Of a stretch of 24,056 nucleotides of DNA, positions 15,382 to 24,056 are shown piece by piece. Every line of letters begins with the position of its first letter. Positions within the stretch are counted from its first letter, which is position 1. The notes below the pieces were generated by a model. The model worked only from the letters and a program-made list of their open reading frames with translations. It did not search any database and was not told where the DNA came from. Origin of the DNA: TMED109 sp002171375 (GTDB lineage: Bacteria; Pseudomonadota; Alphaproteobacteria; TMED109); the NCBI GenBank assembly GCA_965657505.1, contig CBFHON010000013.1:1-24056 (forward strand). Reading direction: 5' to 3'. Made by a program: the position numbers and the translations under genes.

Positions 15382-16125
15382 TTAAATTTTATTATTTTTA
15401 ATATAATCACATGCTTTATTAAAGTCAGCTAAATTATCAACTCCTATAGGACTATCTTCTACTATACCAACTTTAATATCCATATTAGCTTCTAATGCTC
15501 TTAGTTGCTCTAAACTTTCTCTTTTTTCTAGTTTAGAAGGTTTAAGATTAATAAATTTTTCTAGCGATTCCTTACTATATGCATAAACACCTATATGATG
15601 GTATACTGGGCCTTCCCCATATGGAATTAATGACCTAGAAAAATATAGTGCCTTTCCATATTCTTTACTTTTATTTAAAGAAAGAGCTACTTTCACTATA
15701 TCTTTATCTAATTTTTCATCCTCATTATTTATCTCATTTACTAATGTAAGAATATCAGAAGGTATTGTTTTTTTTAACTTAACAAGATTACTAATTGTAC
15801 TCGATAAAATAGTAGGCATATCTCCTTGTAAATTTATTATAGTATCTATTTTTTTAGTATTATTTATATTCTTAAATGCTTCATATATTCTATCAGTACC
15901 TGAGCTGTGATTAGGATTAGTCATAATTACATTTATTCCATAATTTTTAGCAGTTTTATATACTTCTTCATCACAGCAAGCTATATAAACTAATCCTGAA
16001 TTAGATTTAATTGCCTGTTTAGCAACTCTTATAACCATAGGAATACCTTCAATATCTAAAAGAGGCTTTCCAGGTAACCTTTTTGACTCCATTCTACTTG
16101 GAATAATTATTAAATTGTTTTCCAT
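15382..16125 (-). CDS. kdsB: 3-deoxy-manno-octulosonate cytidylyltransferase (CMP-KDO synthetase)
   Basis: Activates KDO with CTP for attachment to lipid A, an early LPS step in the cytoplasm. The 247-residue length is typical. The nucleotide-binding start IIPSRMESKRLPGKPL (about 7-22), the HSSGTDRI segment, NLQGDMP (about 93-99), the HIGVYAYSKESLEKF segment and KREXLEQLRALE near 200 are all present. It heads the kdsB-pheA pair and is divergent from the cytochrome c gene. It shows that this cell makes LPS with KDO, which fits the manC gene downstream. Confidence 0.96.
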   Translation of the reverse strand: MENNLIIIPSRMESKRLPGKPLLDIEGIPMVIRVAKQAIKSNSGLVYIACCDEEVYKTAKNYGINVIMTNPNHSSGTDRIYEAFKNINNTKKIDTIINLQGDMPTILSSTISNLVKLKKTIPSDILTLVNEINNEDEKLDKDIVKVALSLNKSKEYGKALYFSRSLIPYGEGPVYHHIGVYAYSKESLEKFINLKPSKLEKRESLEQLRALEANMDIKVGIVEDSPIGVDNLADFNKACDYIKNNKI

Positions 16126-16148
16126 GATAAACTTAATTTTTTATTTAT

Positions 16149-16171
16149 ATTATACTTGATAATTTTATAAT
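16149..16171. promoter_or_regulatory. Divergent promoter region, kdsB / cytochrome c
   Basis: The 109-base gap has two opposed TATAAT boxes: one on the plus strand at 16166-16171 facing the cytochrome gene and one on the minus strand at 16154-16149 facing kdsB. Neither has a good -35 element; TTGATA at 16156-16161 is another option for the plus strand but lacks a good -10 at the right distance. The assignment is tentative. Confidence 0.35.
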
Positions 16172-16234
16172 AATAACATATTTCAATCTATGAAGCTAAA
16201 CTTCCATGTAAAAAATTAAGAAAGATTTAGAATT

Positions 16235-16756
16235 ATGACTAGTTTTGAAATTAATAAAATTATGGGTTCTGTTTTTTCAATTATATTGCTTTTACTTATT
16301 ATAAAGAATTTAAGTAATATTTTATATCCCATTCAAGAAGTTGCACATCACAATAATGCTGAAAAAGTTGAAGTTACTAATTTAAAATCTAGTATTGATA
16401 AACAAGAGGAAATTATAATTGAACTTGATATAGAAGAGAGATTATTATCTGCTAACGTTGATGAAGGAAAAAAATTCTCAAAAAAGTGTGTTGCTTGTCA
16501 TTCTTTTGAAATAGATGGACCTAATAAAATAGGCCCTAATCTTTATAACATTCAATCGAGAGAAATTGCTTCAATAGAAAGTTTTAAATATTCAAAAGCT
16601 CTTATGTCTAAAACTGGCAAGTGGGATAATAATAATTTAGACTCTTTTTTAAAAAAACCAAAAGAATGGGCTCCTGGAACTAAAATGAGTTATGTAGGTA
16701 TAAAAAAAGGTGAAGATCGAGCAAATGTAATTAAATACTTGCAAAGCCTTAAATAA
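16235..16756 (+). CDS. Membrane-anchored class I cytochrome c (CycM-like)
   Basis: Electron carrier facing the periplasm, likely between the bc1 complex and a terminal oxidase. The 173-residue protein has an N-terminal hydrophobic anchor (about 12-32), a charged linker, then a small cytochrome c fold: heme motif CVACH at 85-89, GPNKIGPNL after it, and the axial Met151 in PGTKMSYVG. No signal-peptidase site is obvious, so the anchor is probably retained, as in CycM/cytochrome c552 of rhizobia. It is divergent from kdsB, an arrangement known in other alphaproteobacteria. It ends 17 bases before yejA, so some read-through is possible, though no functional link is known. Confidence 0.9.
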   Translation: MTSFEINKIMGSVFSIILLLLIIKNLSNILYPIQEVAHHNNAEKVEVTNLKSSIDKQEEIIIELDIEERLLSANVDEGKKFSKKCVACHSFEIDGPNKIGPNLYNIQSREIASIESFKYSKALMSKTGKWDNNNLDSFLKKPKEWAPGTKMSYVGIKKGEDRANVIKYLQSLK

Positions 16757-16773
16757 ATTACTTAAATAAGATA

Positions 16774-18561
16774 ATGGTTTTTAATAAAAAATATATAATT
16801 ATATTATTTTTATTTTTTAATATTAATGTATCAATAGCTTCTGATGAAAACTATGAGCATGCCATTTCAGTATTCAATGAAATTAAATATAAAAATAATT
16901 TCAAACATTTTGATTACGTAAACCCTAATGCACCAAAAAAGGGAGTTATAAAGTTAGCAGAAAGAGGAACCTTTGATTCATTAAATCAGTTTATTCTCAA
17001 AGGTTTACCTGCAATTGGGTTAGATAATATTTATGATAGTCTTTTAGTTACCTCTCTAGATGAACCTTTAACTGCATATGGATTAATAGCTAAAGGAATG
17101 AAAGTTTCAGAAGATAATACTTCTATAACATTTTTTCTTAATCAAAATGCTGTATGGCATGATAATAATCCTGTTACTTCATATGACATTGAATGGACAT
17201 TTAATACTATTTTAGAGAAGGGGCACCCTTCTTACAAATCATATTATTCAGATATTAAAAGCATAGAAATTATTGATAAATATACCATTAAGTTTCATTT
17301 TAAAAATGATAATAATAGAGAACTTCCAATTATTATAGGACAAATGAAAATTCTTCCCAAACATTTTTGGAAAGACAAAAGGTTTGACTCCTCAGTATTA
17401 AGTATTCCTCTAGGTTCTGGTCCATATAAAATAAAAGAAGTCAATTTAGGGAAAAATATAACTTATGAAAGAGTAAAACATCATTGGGCACAAAAGTTAC
17501 CTGTAAATATAGGGCATAATAATTTTAATGAAATTCATTACGATTACTATAGAGACAGCAATGTTATGATAGAAGCACTAAAAGCTAATGAATATGATTT
17601 TCGCTCAGAGAATATTTCAAAAGAGTGGGCAACAGCCTATAATGATTTAAAAAATAATACTGCATTTATAAAAGAAGAAATAGATCATGAACTTCCTCAA
17701 GGTATGCAGGCATTTATTTATAATATGAGAAAAGATATTTTTAACAACCTTGAACTGAGAAAAGCATTAGCATTAGCATTTGATTTTGAATGGACAAATA
17801 AAACATTATTTTATGGACAATATATCAGAAGTAGTTCTTATTTTTCTAATTCTGACCTTGCATCATCAGGTATTCCATCAAAAGAAGAAATGACAACTAT
17901 CAAAAAACTTAAAAATAAAGTTCCAAAAGAGATCCTTACTGAAATTTATAATCCAGGTAAAACAGATGGATCCGGTAACAGTAGGAAAAATTTAAGAAAA
18001 GCAATACAAATTCTTAAGGAAGCAAATTATAAATTAGAAAATAAAATTTTAAAAGATTCGGATGGACGGCAAATAAAATTTGAAATTCTTCTTATTAGTC
18101 CAGCATTTGAAAGGATAGTAGGACCTTTTATAAAAAATTTAAAGAAGCTAGGAGTAGAAGCAAATATTCGAATTGTTGATACAGCACAGTATAAAAATAG
18201 ACTAGATAGTTATGATTTTGATATGGTTGTGATGGCTAGAGGACAAAGCTTAAACCCTGGGAATGAGCAAAGAAATTTTTGGTCTTCCAAAAGTGCTAAT
18301 ATAAATGGAAGTGCAAACTGGATTGGGATCAAAAATAAAACTATAGATGAACTAATAGAACTAATAATTCAGGCACCAAATAGAAAAAAATTAATTATCT
18401 ATACAAAATTACTAGATAGGGTTTTATTACATAACCATTATGTAATACCTCATTGGCATATTAAAATGTGGAGAATTGCTTATTGGGATAATATAAAAAG
18501 GCCTGATAATTTACCAAAATATAGTTTAGGGTTTCCAGAAACCTGGTGGTATAATAAATAA
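16774..18561 (+). CDS. yejA: Peptide ABC transporter substrate-binding protein (YejA-like)
   Basis: Periplasmic solute-binding protein of family 5 (peptide/nickel type), YejA branch, which delivers oligopeptides (and microcin C in E. coli) to YejBEF. The 595 residues start with a Sec signal peptide: NKK, a hydrophobic stretch to about residue 18, and a probable cut after SIA at 22. The mature part has the family opening around HAISVFNEIKYKNNFKHFDY and a LNPGNEQRNFWSS segment in the C-terminal lobe. It heads the transporter genes and is 24 bases before yejB. The exact ligands cannot be predicted; short peptides are expected. Confidence 0.92.
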   Translation: MVFNKKYIIILFLFFNINVSIASDENYEHAISVFNEIKYKNNFKHFDYVNPNAPKKGVIKLAERGTFDSLNQFILKGLPAIGLDNIYDSLLVTSLDEPLTAYGLIAKGMKVSEDNTSITFFLNQNAVWHDNNPVTSYDIEWTFNTILEKGHPSYKSYYSDIKSIEIIDKYTIKFHFKNDNNRELPIIIGQMKILPKHFWKDKRFDSSVLSIPLGSGPYKIKEVNLGKNITYERVKHHWAQKLPVNIGHNNFNEIHYDYYRDSNVMIEALKANEYDFRSENISKEWATAYNDLKNNTAFIKEEIDHELPQGMQAFIYNMRKDIFNNLELRKALALAFDFEWTNKTLFYGQYIRSSSYFSNSDLASSGIPSKEEMTTIKKLKNKVPKEILTEIYNPGKTDGSGNSRKNLRKAIQILKEANYKLENKILKDSDGRQIKFEILLISPAFERIVGPFIKNLKKLGVEANIRIVDTAQYKNRLDSYDFDMVVMARGQSLNPGNEQRNFWSSKSANINGSANWIGIKNKTIDELIELIIQAPNRKKLIIYTKLLDRVLLHNHYVIPHWHIKMWRIAYWDNIKRPDNLPKYSLGFPETWWYNK

Positions 18562-18585
18562 TTATTAACTAAATATAAATAAAAA

Positions 18586-19677
18586 ATGGCATCTTACTTT
18601 TTACGGCGTTTACTTCTAATAATTCCTACTCTTTTTGGAATTATGTTATTAAACTTTATTATTATTCAGTTTGCTCCAGGGGGGCCAGTAGAAAACACTA
18701 TTGCGAAATTGCAAGGTATAGATGTAGGGGCAACGGATAGAGTATCTGGAGGAAATAAAGAGGCCATCGAATCCCAAAGTAATTTTATGTCATCAAATAG
18801 TAAATATGTAGGGGCTCAAGGCCTTGACCCAAGTATAATTGAAGAAATTGAAAAAATGTATGGATTTGATCAACCTGCACATATTAGATTTTTTAAAATG
18901 ATAAAAAATTATTTAACTTTTAATTTTGGTAATTCATTTTTTCAAGATAGAAAAGTTATTGATATAGTTTTAGAAAAACTACCGGTCTCTATTTCTTTAG
19001 GTCTATGGACAACTTTACTTATATACTTAATATCCATTCCACTAGGTATCTTCAAAGCCGTTAATGATGGTAAAAAATTTGATATATGGTCTAGTGCAGT
19101 AGTAATAATTGGAAATGCTATTCCTTCATTCCTATTTGCTATATTATTAATCATACTATTTGCAGGTGGGAGATACCTAGATATTTTTCCTTTAAGAGGA
19201 ATAATATCAGATAATTGGAATGAACTAAATAGTATAGAAAAGATATTGGATTATATGTGGCATCTAGCGTTACCCATTTTCTCTCTTGTAATAGGCGGAT
19301 TCGCTAGTCTTACTATGCTAACTAAAAATTCTTTTCTAGATCAAATTAATCTTCAATATGTTCTTACAGCTAGATCTAAAGGTAATACTGAAAATAAAAT
19401 TTTGTATAGGCATGTTTTTAGGAACGCTATGTTAATTGTTATTGCTGGTTTTCCTACTGCCTTTATAAGTATATTATTTACAGGGGCACTATTAACAGAA
19501 ATTATTTTTTCATTAGATGGTTTAGGGTTACTTGGATTCGAAGCAGCCATTAATAGAGATTACCCGATAATGTTTGCTACTTTATATTTTTTTACTCTTC
19601 TAGGTCTTTTCATGAATATTATAGGGGATTTAGCAATGACTTTTGTAGATCCTAGAATAGACTTTGATAAAAGATAA
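18586..19677 (+). CDS. yejB: Peptide ABC transporter permease YejB
   Basis: First membrane subunit of the Yej importer. The 363-residue protein starts with YFLRRLLLIIPTLFGIMLLN, the typical first helix, followed by a periplasmic stretch rich in charged and small residues (about 35-95, including GGPVE). Five further helices follow from about residue 130. The cytoplasmic coupling loop with ARSKGN is near 260, and the end is MTFVDPRIDFDKR. Its stop is one base before the ATG of yejE, so the two subunits are likely translationally coupled. Confidence 0.94.
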   Translation: MASYFLRRLLLIIPTLFGIMLLNFIIIQFAPGGPVENTIAKLQGIDVGATDRVSGGNKEAIESQSNFMSSNSKYVGAQGLDPSIIEEIEKMYGFDQPAHIRFFKMIKNYLTFNFGNSFFQDRKVIDIVLEKLPVSISLGLWTTLLIYLISIPLGIFKAVNDGKKFDIWSSAVVIIGNAIPSFLFAILLIILFAGGRYLDIFPLRGIISDNWNELNSIEKILDYMWHLALPIFSLVIGGFASLTMLTKNSFLDQINLQYVLTARSKGNTENKILYRHVFRNAMLIVIAGFPTAFISILFTGALLTEIIFSLDGLGLLGFEAAINRDYPIMFATLYFFTLLGLFMNIIGDLAMTFVDPRIDFDKR

Positions 19678-19678
19678 A

Positions 19679-20701
19679 ATGAAAATGTTTAAAATCAATA
19701 AAAGAAAAATGCTAAATTTTAAAAACAATAAAAGAGGTCTTTATTCATTTTATATACTATTGTTAATGCTAATTTTTACTTTGCCTGCAGAATTTATAGC
19801 AAATGATAAGCCTTTATTAATAAAATATGATAACAATTTTTATTTTCCTATAATTGAAAATTACGCAGAGACTGTGTTTGGAGGTGACTTTGAAACTACA
19901 GCTGATTATAAAGATACTTTTGTAACTGACTTAATAAAGGAAAAAGGATGGTTAGTTTGGCCTATAATTCCATTTAATCATCAAACGGTTAATTATAATT
20001 TAAATGTTCCAGCTCCTTCTCCTCCAAGTTTTGAAAACTTTCTCGGAACTGATGATCAAGCGAGAGATGTGTTAGCTAGATTGATATATGGTTTTAGGAT
20101 CTCTATATTATTTGGTTTTTTATTAACAATTTGCTCTTCAATAATTGGAATAACTTTTGGCGCTATTCAAGGGTATTTAGGTGGCCTAACTGACTTATTG
20201 GGACAACGATTTATAGAAATATGGGCAGGGATGCCAGTTTTATACTTACTTATAATAGTTGGATCAATAATTACGCCTTCTTTTTGGGTTTTATTAATAC
20301 TTCTATTATTATTTAGTTGGATGAGTTTAGTAGGGGTAGTTAGAGCAGAATTTTTAAGAGCCAGAAATTTTGATTATGTGAAAGCAGCAAAATGCTTAGG
20401 TATGTCAAATCGTAGAATAATAATAAAACATCTATTACCTAATGCGATGGTAGCAACAATTACTTACTTGCCATTCATATTAGCTGCATCTGTTACTACA
20501 TTAACAAGTCTTGATTTTCTTGGTTTTGGTCTACCTCCTGGAAGCGCTTCATTAGGAGAATTATTAAATCAAGGTAAAAATAATTTACAGGCTCCCTGGC
20601 TTGGTATAACTGGATTTATTTCAATAAGTATTTTACTTTCTTTACTAGTATTTATAGGTGAAGCTATTAGAGATGCATTTGACCCAAGGAAAATAAATTA
20701 A
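19679..20701 (+). CDS. yejE: Peptide ABC transporter permease YejE
   Basis: Second membrane subunit of the Yej importer, pairing with YejB. From ATG 19679 it has 340 residues. The frame runs back to a TTG at 19664 inside yejB, but the ATG one base after the yejB stop fits the family start better; ATG 19685 is a second option. It has an N-terminal helix ending in AEFIANDKPLL (a family signature), a periplasmic loop with NFLGTDDQARDVLARL (about 120-135), then five helices. The coupling loop around AAKCLGMSNRR is at about 234-244. Its TAA shares a base with the ATG of manC, indicating coupling. Confidence 0.94.
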   Translation: MKMFKINKRKMLNFKNNKRGLYSFYILLLMLIFTLPAEFIANDKPLLIKYDNNFYFPIIENYAETVFGGDFETTADYKDTFVTDLIKEKGWLVWPIIPFNHQTVNYNLNVPAPSPPSFENFLGTDDQARDVLARLIYGFRISILFGFLLTICSSIIGITFGAIQGYLGGLTDLLGQRFIEIWAGMPVLYLLIIVGSIITPSFWVLLILLLLFSWMSLVGVVRAEFLRARNFDYVKAAKCLGMSNRRIIIKHLLPNAMVATITYLPFILAASVTTLTSLDFLGFGLPPGSASLGELLNQGKNNLQAPWLGITGFISISILLSLLVFIGEAIRDAFDPRKIN

Positions 20702-22128
20702 TGAAACATAAAGAACTAATCACTCCTTTGATTTTAGCCGGTGGATCAGGTACTAGATTATGGCCCATATCTAGAAAAGATAAGCCAAAACAGTTTTTAG
20801 AAATATTTGATTCCTATTCATTATTACAGTTGACTGCACTAAGGTGTAATAACTCTATATTTGATAAACCAGTATTCATAGTAGGAGAATCTCATAGGTT
20901 TATAATAGCGGAACAATTAAGAAAGATAGGTATTAAAAATCCTAAAATTCTAATTGAACCTAAACCTAAAAACACTTTGGCTGCTATTACTGCAGGAGCC
21001 TTATATTCAAAAAAAATTTCACAAACAGGCCCTTTGCTAGTTCTACCATCTGATCATTATATTAAAAATCAGAAAAAGTTTCATGCATTAATAAAAAAAA
21101 CTATGCAAAATGATATAATAGAAAAATTAATATGCTTTGGCATACAACCAACTTCTCCAGAAACTAAATATGGTTATATAATTAGAGATAATAAAAAAAT
21201 AAAGAGCTCAACAATTTATAAAATTATAAGTTTTAAAGAAAAGCCATATTTAAATAAAGCTAAAGAACTCATTAAAGATAATGCTCTATGGAATTCTGGT
21301 ATGTTCTTATTTAAGATAGATACAATTATTAATGAAGTTCAATCATTATATCCTAAGATTATTAAAAATATAAATATGTCTTTAGAAAAATCTATACCTG
21401 ATTTAGATTTTGTAAGATTGGATGAAAAATATTTTAATAAGGTTGAGTCCATATCAATTGATAATGCGATTTTTGAAAAAACAGATAAAAGTTTTGTTAT
21501 ACCTGCTAATATAAATTGGAACGATCTTGGAACTTATAATGCTTTATGGGAAACCTCAAATAAGGATAAAAATAATAATTTTATAAAAGGAGATGTGATT
21601 ACAGATAATGTTGATAATTCATATATTTATTCTGATAAAAGTTTAATTACAGTTTCAAATTTATCTAATATGAATATTGTAGCTACACAAGACGCAATTT
21701 TGGTTACAAAATTAAGTAAATCTAATGAAATTAAATCATTAGTAGATATTTTAAGTAAAAAAAATAGAAATGAATTAACAGAACATAAAATTACTCATAG
21801 GCCTTGGGGTTATTATGAAAATATTAACTCTAATAAGACACACAAAATAAAAAAATTAACTGTTTTACCAGGAAAAGAACTTTCTTTACAGAGCCATACT
21901 AAACGATCAGAGCATTGGGTTGTTATTTCTGGAGTTGCTAATGTTACTAAAGGCAATAGAGAGTTTGTTTTAAAAAAAGATGAGTCTACTTTTATACCTG
22001 TTAATACAAAACACCGACTATCTAATAAATCAAAATCTGTTCTTGTAATTATTGAAGTGCAGACAGGAAAGTATTTTGGAGAAGATGATATAAAAAGGTA
22101 TGAAGATAAATATGGCAGAATAAGCTAA
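20701..22128 (+). CDS. manC: Mannose-1-phosphate guanylyltransferase / mannose-6-phosphate isomerase
   Basis: Makes GDP-mannose, the donor for mannose, fucose or rhamnose-type sugars in LPS and exopolysaccharide; family members of this length often also isomerise mannose-6-phosphate. The 475 residues fit the bifunctional ManC/AlgA/CpsB type. The N-terminal nucleotidyltransferase has LAGGSGTRLWPISR (12-25), KPKQFL, LVLPSDHYI (about 114-122) and FKEKP. The C-terminal type II isomerase cupin has HRPWGYYE, PGKELSLQSHTKRSEHWVV (about 396-414) and FIPVNTKHRL. Its position is odd: it lies between yejE (one shared base) and yejF (three bases) in a peptide transporter operon, with no phosphomannomutase or glycosyltransferase nearby. 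Confidence 0.95.
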   Translation: MKHKELITPLILAGGSGTRLWPISRKDKPKQFLEIFDSYSLLQLTALRCNNSIFDKPVFIVGESHRFIIAEQLRKIGIKNPKILIEPKPKNTLAAITAGALYSKKISQTGPLLVLPSDHYIKNQKKFHALIKKTMQNDIIEKLICFGIQPTSPETKYGYIIRDNKKIKSSTIYKIISFKEKPYLNKAKELIKDNALWNSGMFLFKIDTIINEVQSLYPKIIKNINMSLEKSIPDLDFVRLDEKYFNKVESISIDNAIFEKTDKSFVIPANINWNDLGTYNALWETSNKDKNNNFIKGDVITDNVDNSYIYSDKSLITVSNLSNMNIVATQDAILVTKLSKSNEIKSLVDILSKKNRNELTEHKITHRPWGYYENINSNKTHKIKKLTVLPGKELSLQSHTKRSEHWVVISGVANVTKGNREFVLKKDESTFIPVNTKHRLSNKSKSVLVIIEVQTGKYFGEDDIKRYEDKYGRIS

Positions 22129-22131
22129 CTA

Positions 22132-23721
22132 ATGATTAATAATATTTTAACAATTTCAGATCTTAATGTCACATTTAAAGGTTCTAATAGTGAGTTTACT
22201 GCAGTAGATGCATTTTCACTTCAAATTAAAAAAGGAGAAACTAGAGCTATAGTTGGAGAAAGTGGTTCAGGTAAATCAACAACAGCATTATCAATTTTAG
22301 GATTGTTACCTTACCCAATCGCTTATCATAATAAAGGTAGTATAAAATTTAAGAATACAGAACTACTCAATGCCAATAATAAAATATTACAACAATACAG
22401 AGGTTCAAAAATTGGAATGATCTTTCAAGAACCTATGATGTCATTAAATCCTCTTCATACTATTAATAAACAAATTAAAGAATCAATTTTAATTCATAAT
22501 AAAATACCTATAAATAAACTTAATAAAAGGGTTGAAGAATTAATTAATCTAGTAGGCTTAAAAGATAAAGATAAATACTTAAACAGTTATCCACATCAAT
22601 TATCAGGAGGACAAAGGCAAAGAGTTATGATAGCTATTGCAATTGCAAATAATCCAGATTTACTTATAGCAGATGAACCTACAACTGCTTTAGATGTTAC
22701 TATTCAGATTCAGATATTACAATTACTTAAAGATATCCAAAAAAAATTAGGTATGAGTATATTATTGATTACGCATGATTTAGGTATAGTTAAATTTATG
22801 GCAAAGTATGTATATATTATACATAAAGCAAAGCCAGTAGAATTTGGAAAAGTTAGTCAAATACTAATTAACCCCAAGAATAAATATACAAAAAGTCTTA
22901 TTAAATCTCAGCCCATAGATTTAAAAAGAAAAAAAAATTTTAAACCCGGTAGACATATATTATCAGTTGAAAATATTAAAGTTTATTTTCCTATACGACG
23001 AGGTTTTTTTAAGCGAACAATAGATTATTTTAAAGCTGTTGATGATATTTCTTTTTTTCTTGAGCAAGGAACTACGTTGGGTATAGTGGGCGAGTCTGGT
23101 TCAGGTAAAACAACCTTAGCTCAGGCTATTCTTAAACTAGTGGACTACAAAGGGAACATTATTTTTAGAGATAAAGTATTTAAAAATAATAATGATATGT
23201 TTTTTAGAAGAAATATTCAATTTGTTTTTCAAGACCCTTATTCATCGTTAAGCCCTAGGCTTTCTATTTATGAAATTATATCTGAAGGTTTAGAAATAAA
23301 TAAAATTGGGCAAAATAAAAAAGATAGAATAAAGCTAGTTATAGATACTATGAAAGAAGTTGGATTAGACCATACAAGCTTAAGTAAATATCCTCATGAA
23401 TTTTCAGGCGGGCAACGTCAGAGAATTTCTATAGCTAGAGCAATTATACTAAAACCAGAAATTATTATTTTAGATGAACCTACTTCAGCTTTAGATATGA
23501 ATACACAACTTCAAATTATAAATCTACTTTTAAAATTACAAGAGTCAAAAAAATTATCCTATATCTTTATAAGTCATGATCTGAAAGTCATTAAATCACT
23601 AGCAGATAATATATTAATTATGAAAGAAGGAAAAATAGTAGAAGAAGGAAAAACTCACTCCGTTTTAAAAAATCCAGAGAATCAGTATACTAAATCATTG
23701 TTAAAGTCTTCACTAAATTAA
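22132..23721 (+). CDS. yejF: Peptide ABC transporter ATP-binding protein YejF (double ATPase)
   Basis: Energises the YejABE peptide importer. The 529-residue protein has two fused ATPase domains. The first has Walker A GESGSGKST (42-50), signature LSGGQRQR (about 157) and Walker B LLIADEPTTALD; the second has GESGSGKTT (about 320), FSGGQRQR (about 424) and IIILDEPTSALD. Both have the Q-loop sequences FQEPMMSLNP and FQDPYSSLSP and switch histidines (LLITHD, FISHD). Each half ends with the oligopeptide-family segment NP..KYTKSL or NP..QYTKSL. It starts three bases after manC and is followed by the hydroxyacid dehydrogenase gene, so expression depends on the upstream operon. Confidence 0.96.
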   Translation: MINNILTISDLNVTFKGSNSEFTAVDAFSLQIKKGETRAIVGESGSGKSTTALSILGLLPYPIAYHNKGSIKFKNTELLNANNKILQQYRGSKIGMIFQEPMMSLNPLHTINKQIKESILIHNKIPINKLNKRVEELINLVGLKDKDKYLNSYPHQLSGGQRQRVMIAIAIANNPDLLIADEPTTALDVTIQIQILQLLKDIQKKLGMSILLITHDLGIVKFMAKYVYIIHKAKPVEFGKVSQILINPKNKYTKSLIKSQPIDLKRKKNFKPGRHILSVENIKVYFPIRRGFFKRTIDYFKAVDDISFFLEQGTTLGIVGESGSGKTTLAQAILKLVDYKGNIIFRDKVFKNNNDMFFRRNIQFVFQDPYSSLSPRLSIYEIISEGLEINKIGQNKKDRIKLVIDTMKEVGLDHTSLSKYPHEFSGGQRQRISIARAIILKPEIIILDEPTSALDMNTQLQIINLLLKLQESKKLSYIFISHDLKVIKSLADNILIMKEGKIVEEGKTHSVLKNPENQYTKSLLKSSLN

Positions 23722-23732
23722 GGATTTATAAA

Positions 23733-24056
23733 ATGAAAAAAAATAAATTAAGGCCAATAAATATAGTATTCTATTCTAAATGGGATTCATTTGAAAAATG
23801 GCGAAATATTTTAATAAATCATAATATGAACCTGTATAATTGGCCGGATGACTTTAAAAAAAATAGTACTTATAGCAATATTAATGGAGCTTTAGTGTGG
23901 GATCCTCCTGATGAAATTTGGAAACATTTTCCAAATATAAAAATTATACAATCTTTAGGTGCAGGCGTTGACCATATTCTAAGAAAAAAAATTCCTGAAA
24001 ATGTAAATATTATAAAGTTACATGATCCTAACTTGAGTAATCAAATGGCAGAATAT
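23733..24056 (+). CDS. D-2-hydroxyacid dehydrogenase, GhrA-like (3' end outside the window)
   Basis: NAD(P)-dependent reductase of the glyoxylate/hydroxypyruvate reductase A type. Only the first 108 residues are present; the frame is open to the last base. Visible family features are ALVWDPPDEIW (about 55-65), FPNIKIIQSLGAGVDHIL (about 69-86), which matches the conserved substrate-binding segment, and HDPNLSNQMAEY at the cut, just before the Rossmann domain. AGGA at 23721-23724 is eight bases before ATG 23733. It begins 11 bases after yejF and probably shares its transcript. Catalytic Arg, Glu and His lie beyond the window, so activity cannot be judged. Confidence 0.88.
   Translation, partial: MKKNKLRPINIVFYSKWDSFEKWRNILINHNMNLYNWPDDFKKNSTYSNINGALVWDPPDEIWKHFPNIKIIQSLGAGVDHILRKKIPENVNIIKLHDPNLSNQMAEY

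Noticed and set aside
16192..16207. Small hairpin GAAG-CTAAA-CTTC in the cytochrome c leader as a riboswitch or attenuator
   Set aside because: Only four base pairs are uninterrupted, and no conserved riboswitch element surrounds it.
18942..19550. Minus-strand open frames opposite yejB, and a plus-strand frame opposite pheA (14700-14894)
   Set aside because: They are antisense to genes with strong motif support and have no independent evidence.

Overview
The window looks like chromosomal DNA from a streamlined, very AT-rich alphaproteobacterium, probably a free-living marine lineage with a small genome. The evidence is the codon composition, gaps of only a few bases between most genes, several overlapping or touching stop and start codons, a class I lysyl-tRNA synthetase, an alphaproteobacterial prephenate dehydratase variant, and familiar alphaproteobacterial neighbourhoods (ftsY-yciB; def-fmt next to rmuC; SRP RNA-dnaX-ybaB-recR; nudC/pheA/kdsB/membrane cytochrome c). 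The lineage is an inference. No gene-free stretch exceeds 300 bases, and I see no tRNA, rRNA, CRISPR array, insertion sequence, integrase or phage gene.

Layout. 1-1685 (+): 3' part of ftsY, with a tandemly repeated acidic N-terminal region, followed by the septation/inner-membrane gene yciB. 1689-2486 (-): a fatty-acid-hydroxylase/sterol-desaturase family membrane protein. 2593-4173 (+): lysK. 4166-7746 (-): an ABC-2 permease with its own probable terminator, then argD and argF overlapping by 4 bp, then a small unrecognised lipoprotein. 7809-8144 (+): an ArsC/Spx-like protein. 8147-9611 (-): def-fmt, the initiator-Met formylation and deformylation pair. 9717-10784 (+): rmuC. 10787-13505 (-): a transcription unit that appears to start with the 4.5S SRP RNA and run through dnaX, ybaB and recR. 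13621-14511 (+): nudC. 14516-16125 (-): kdsB-pheA. 16235-24056 (+): membrane-anchored cytochrome c, then a YejABEF-type peptide ABC transporter with a GDP-mannose pyrophosphorylase gene (manC) inserted between yejE and yejF, and a 5' fragment of a GhrA-like hydroxyacid dehydrogenase.

How the genes fit together. Most of the content is core housekeeping: SRP targeting (FtsY plus the SRP RNA), translation (LysK, Fmt, Def), replication and recombination (DnaX, RecR, RmuC), arginine and phenylalanine synthesis, LPS sugar activation (KdsB, ManC), respiration and peptide import. I found no complete new accessory system. The observations most worth a second look are: a ten-A run in dnaX at the end of the clamp-loader core, where slippage in either direction meets a stop almost at once (a candidate route to a short gamma-like subunit); the SRP RNA lying directly against dnaX, so that a long dnaX reading frame starts inside it; the manC gene embedded in the transporter operon; and the near-perfect 69-bp repeats in ftsY.
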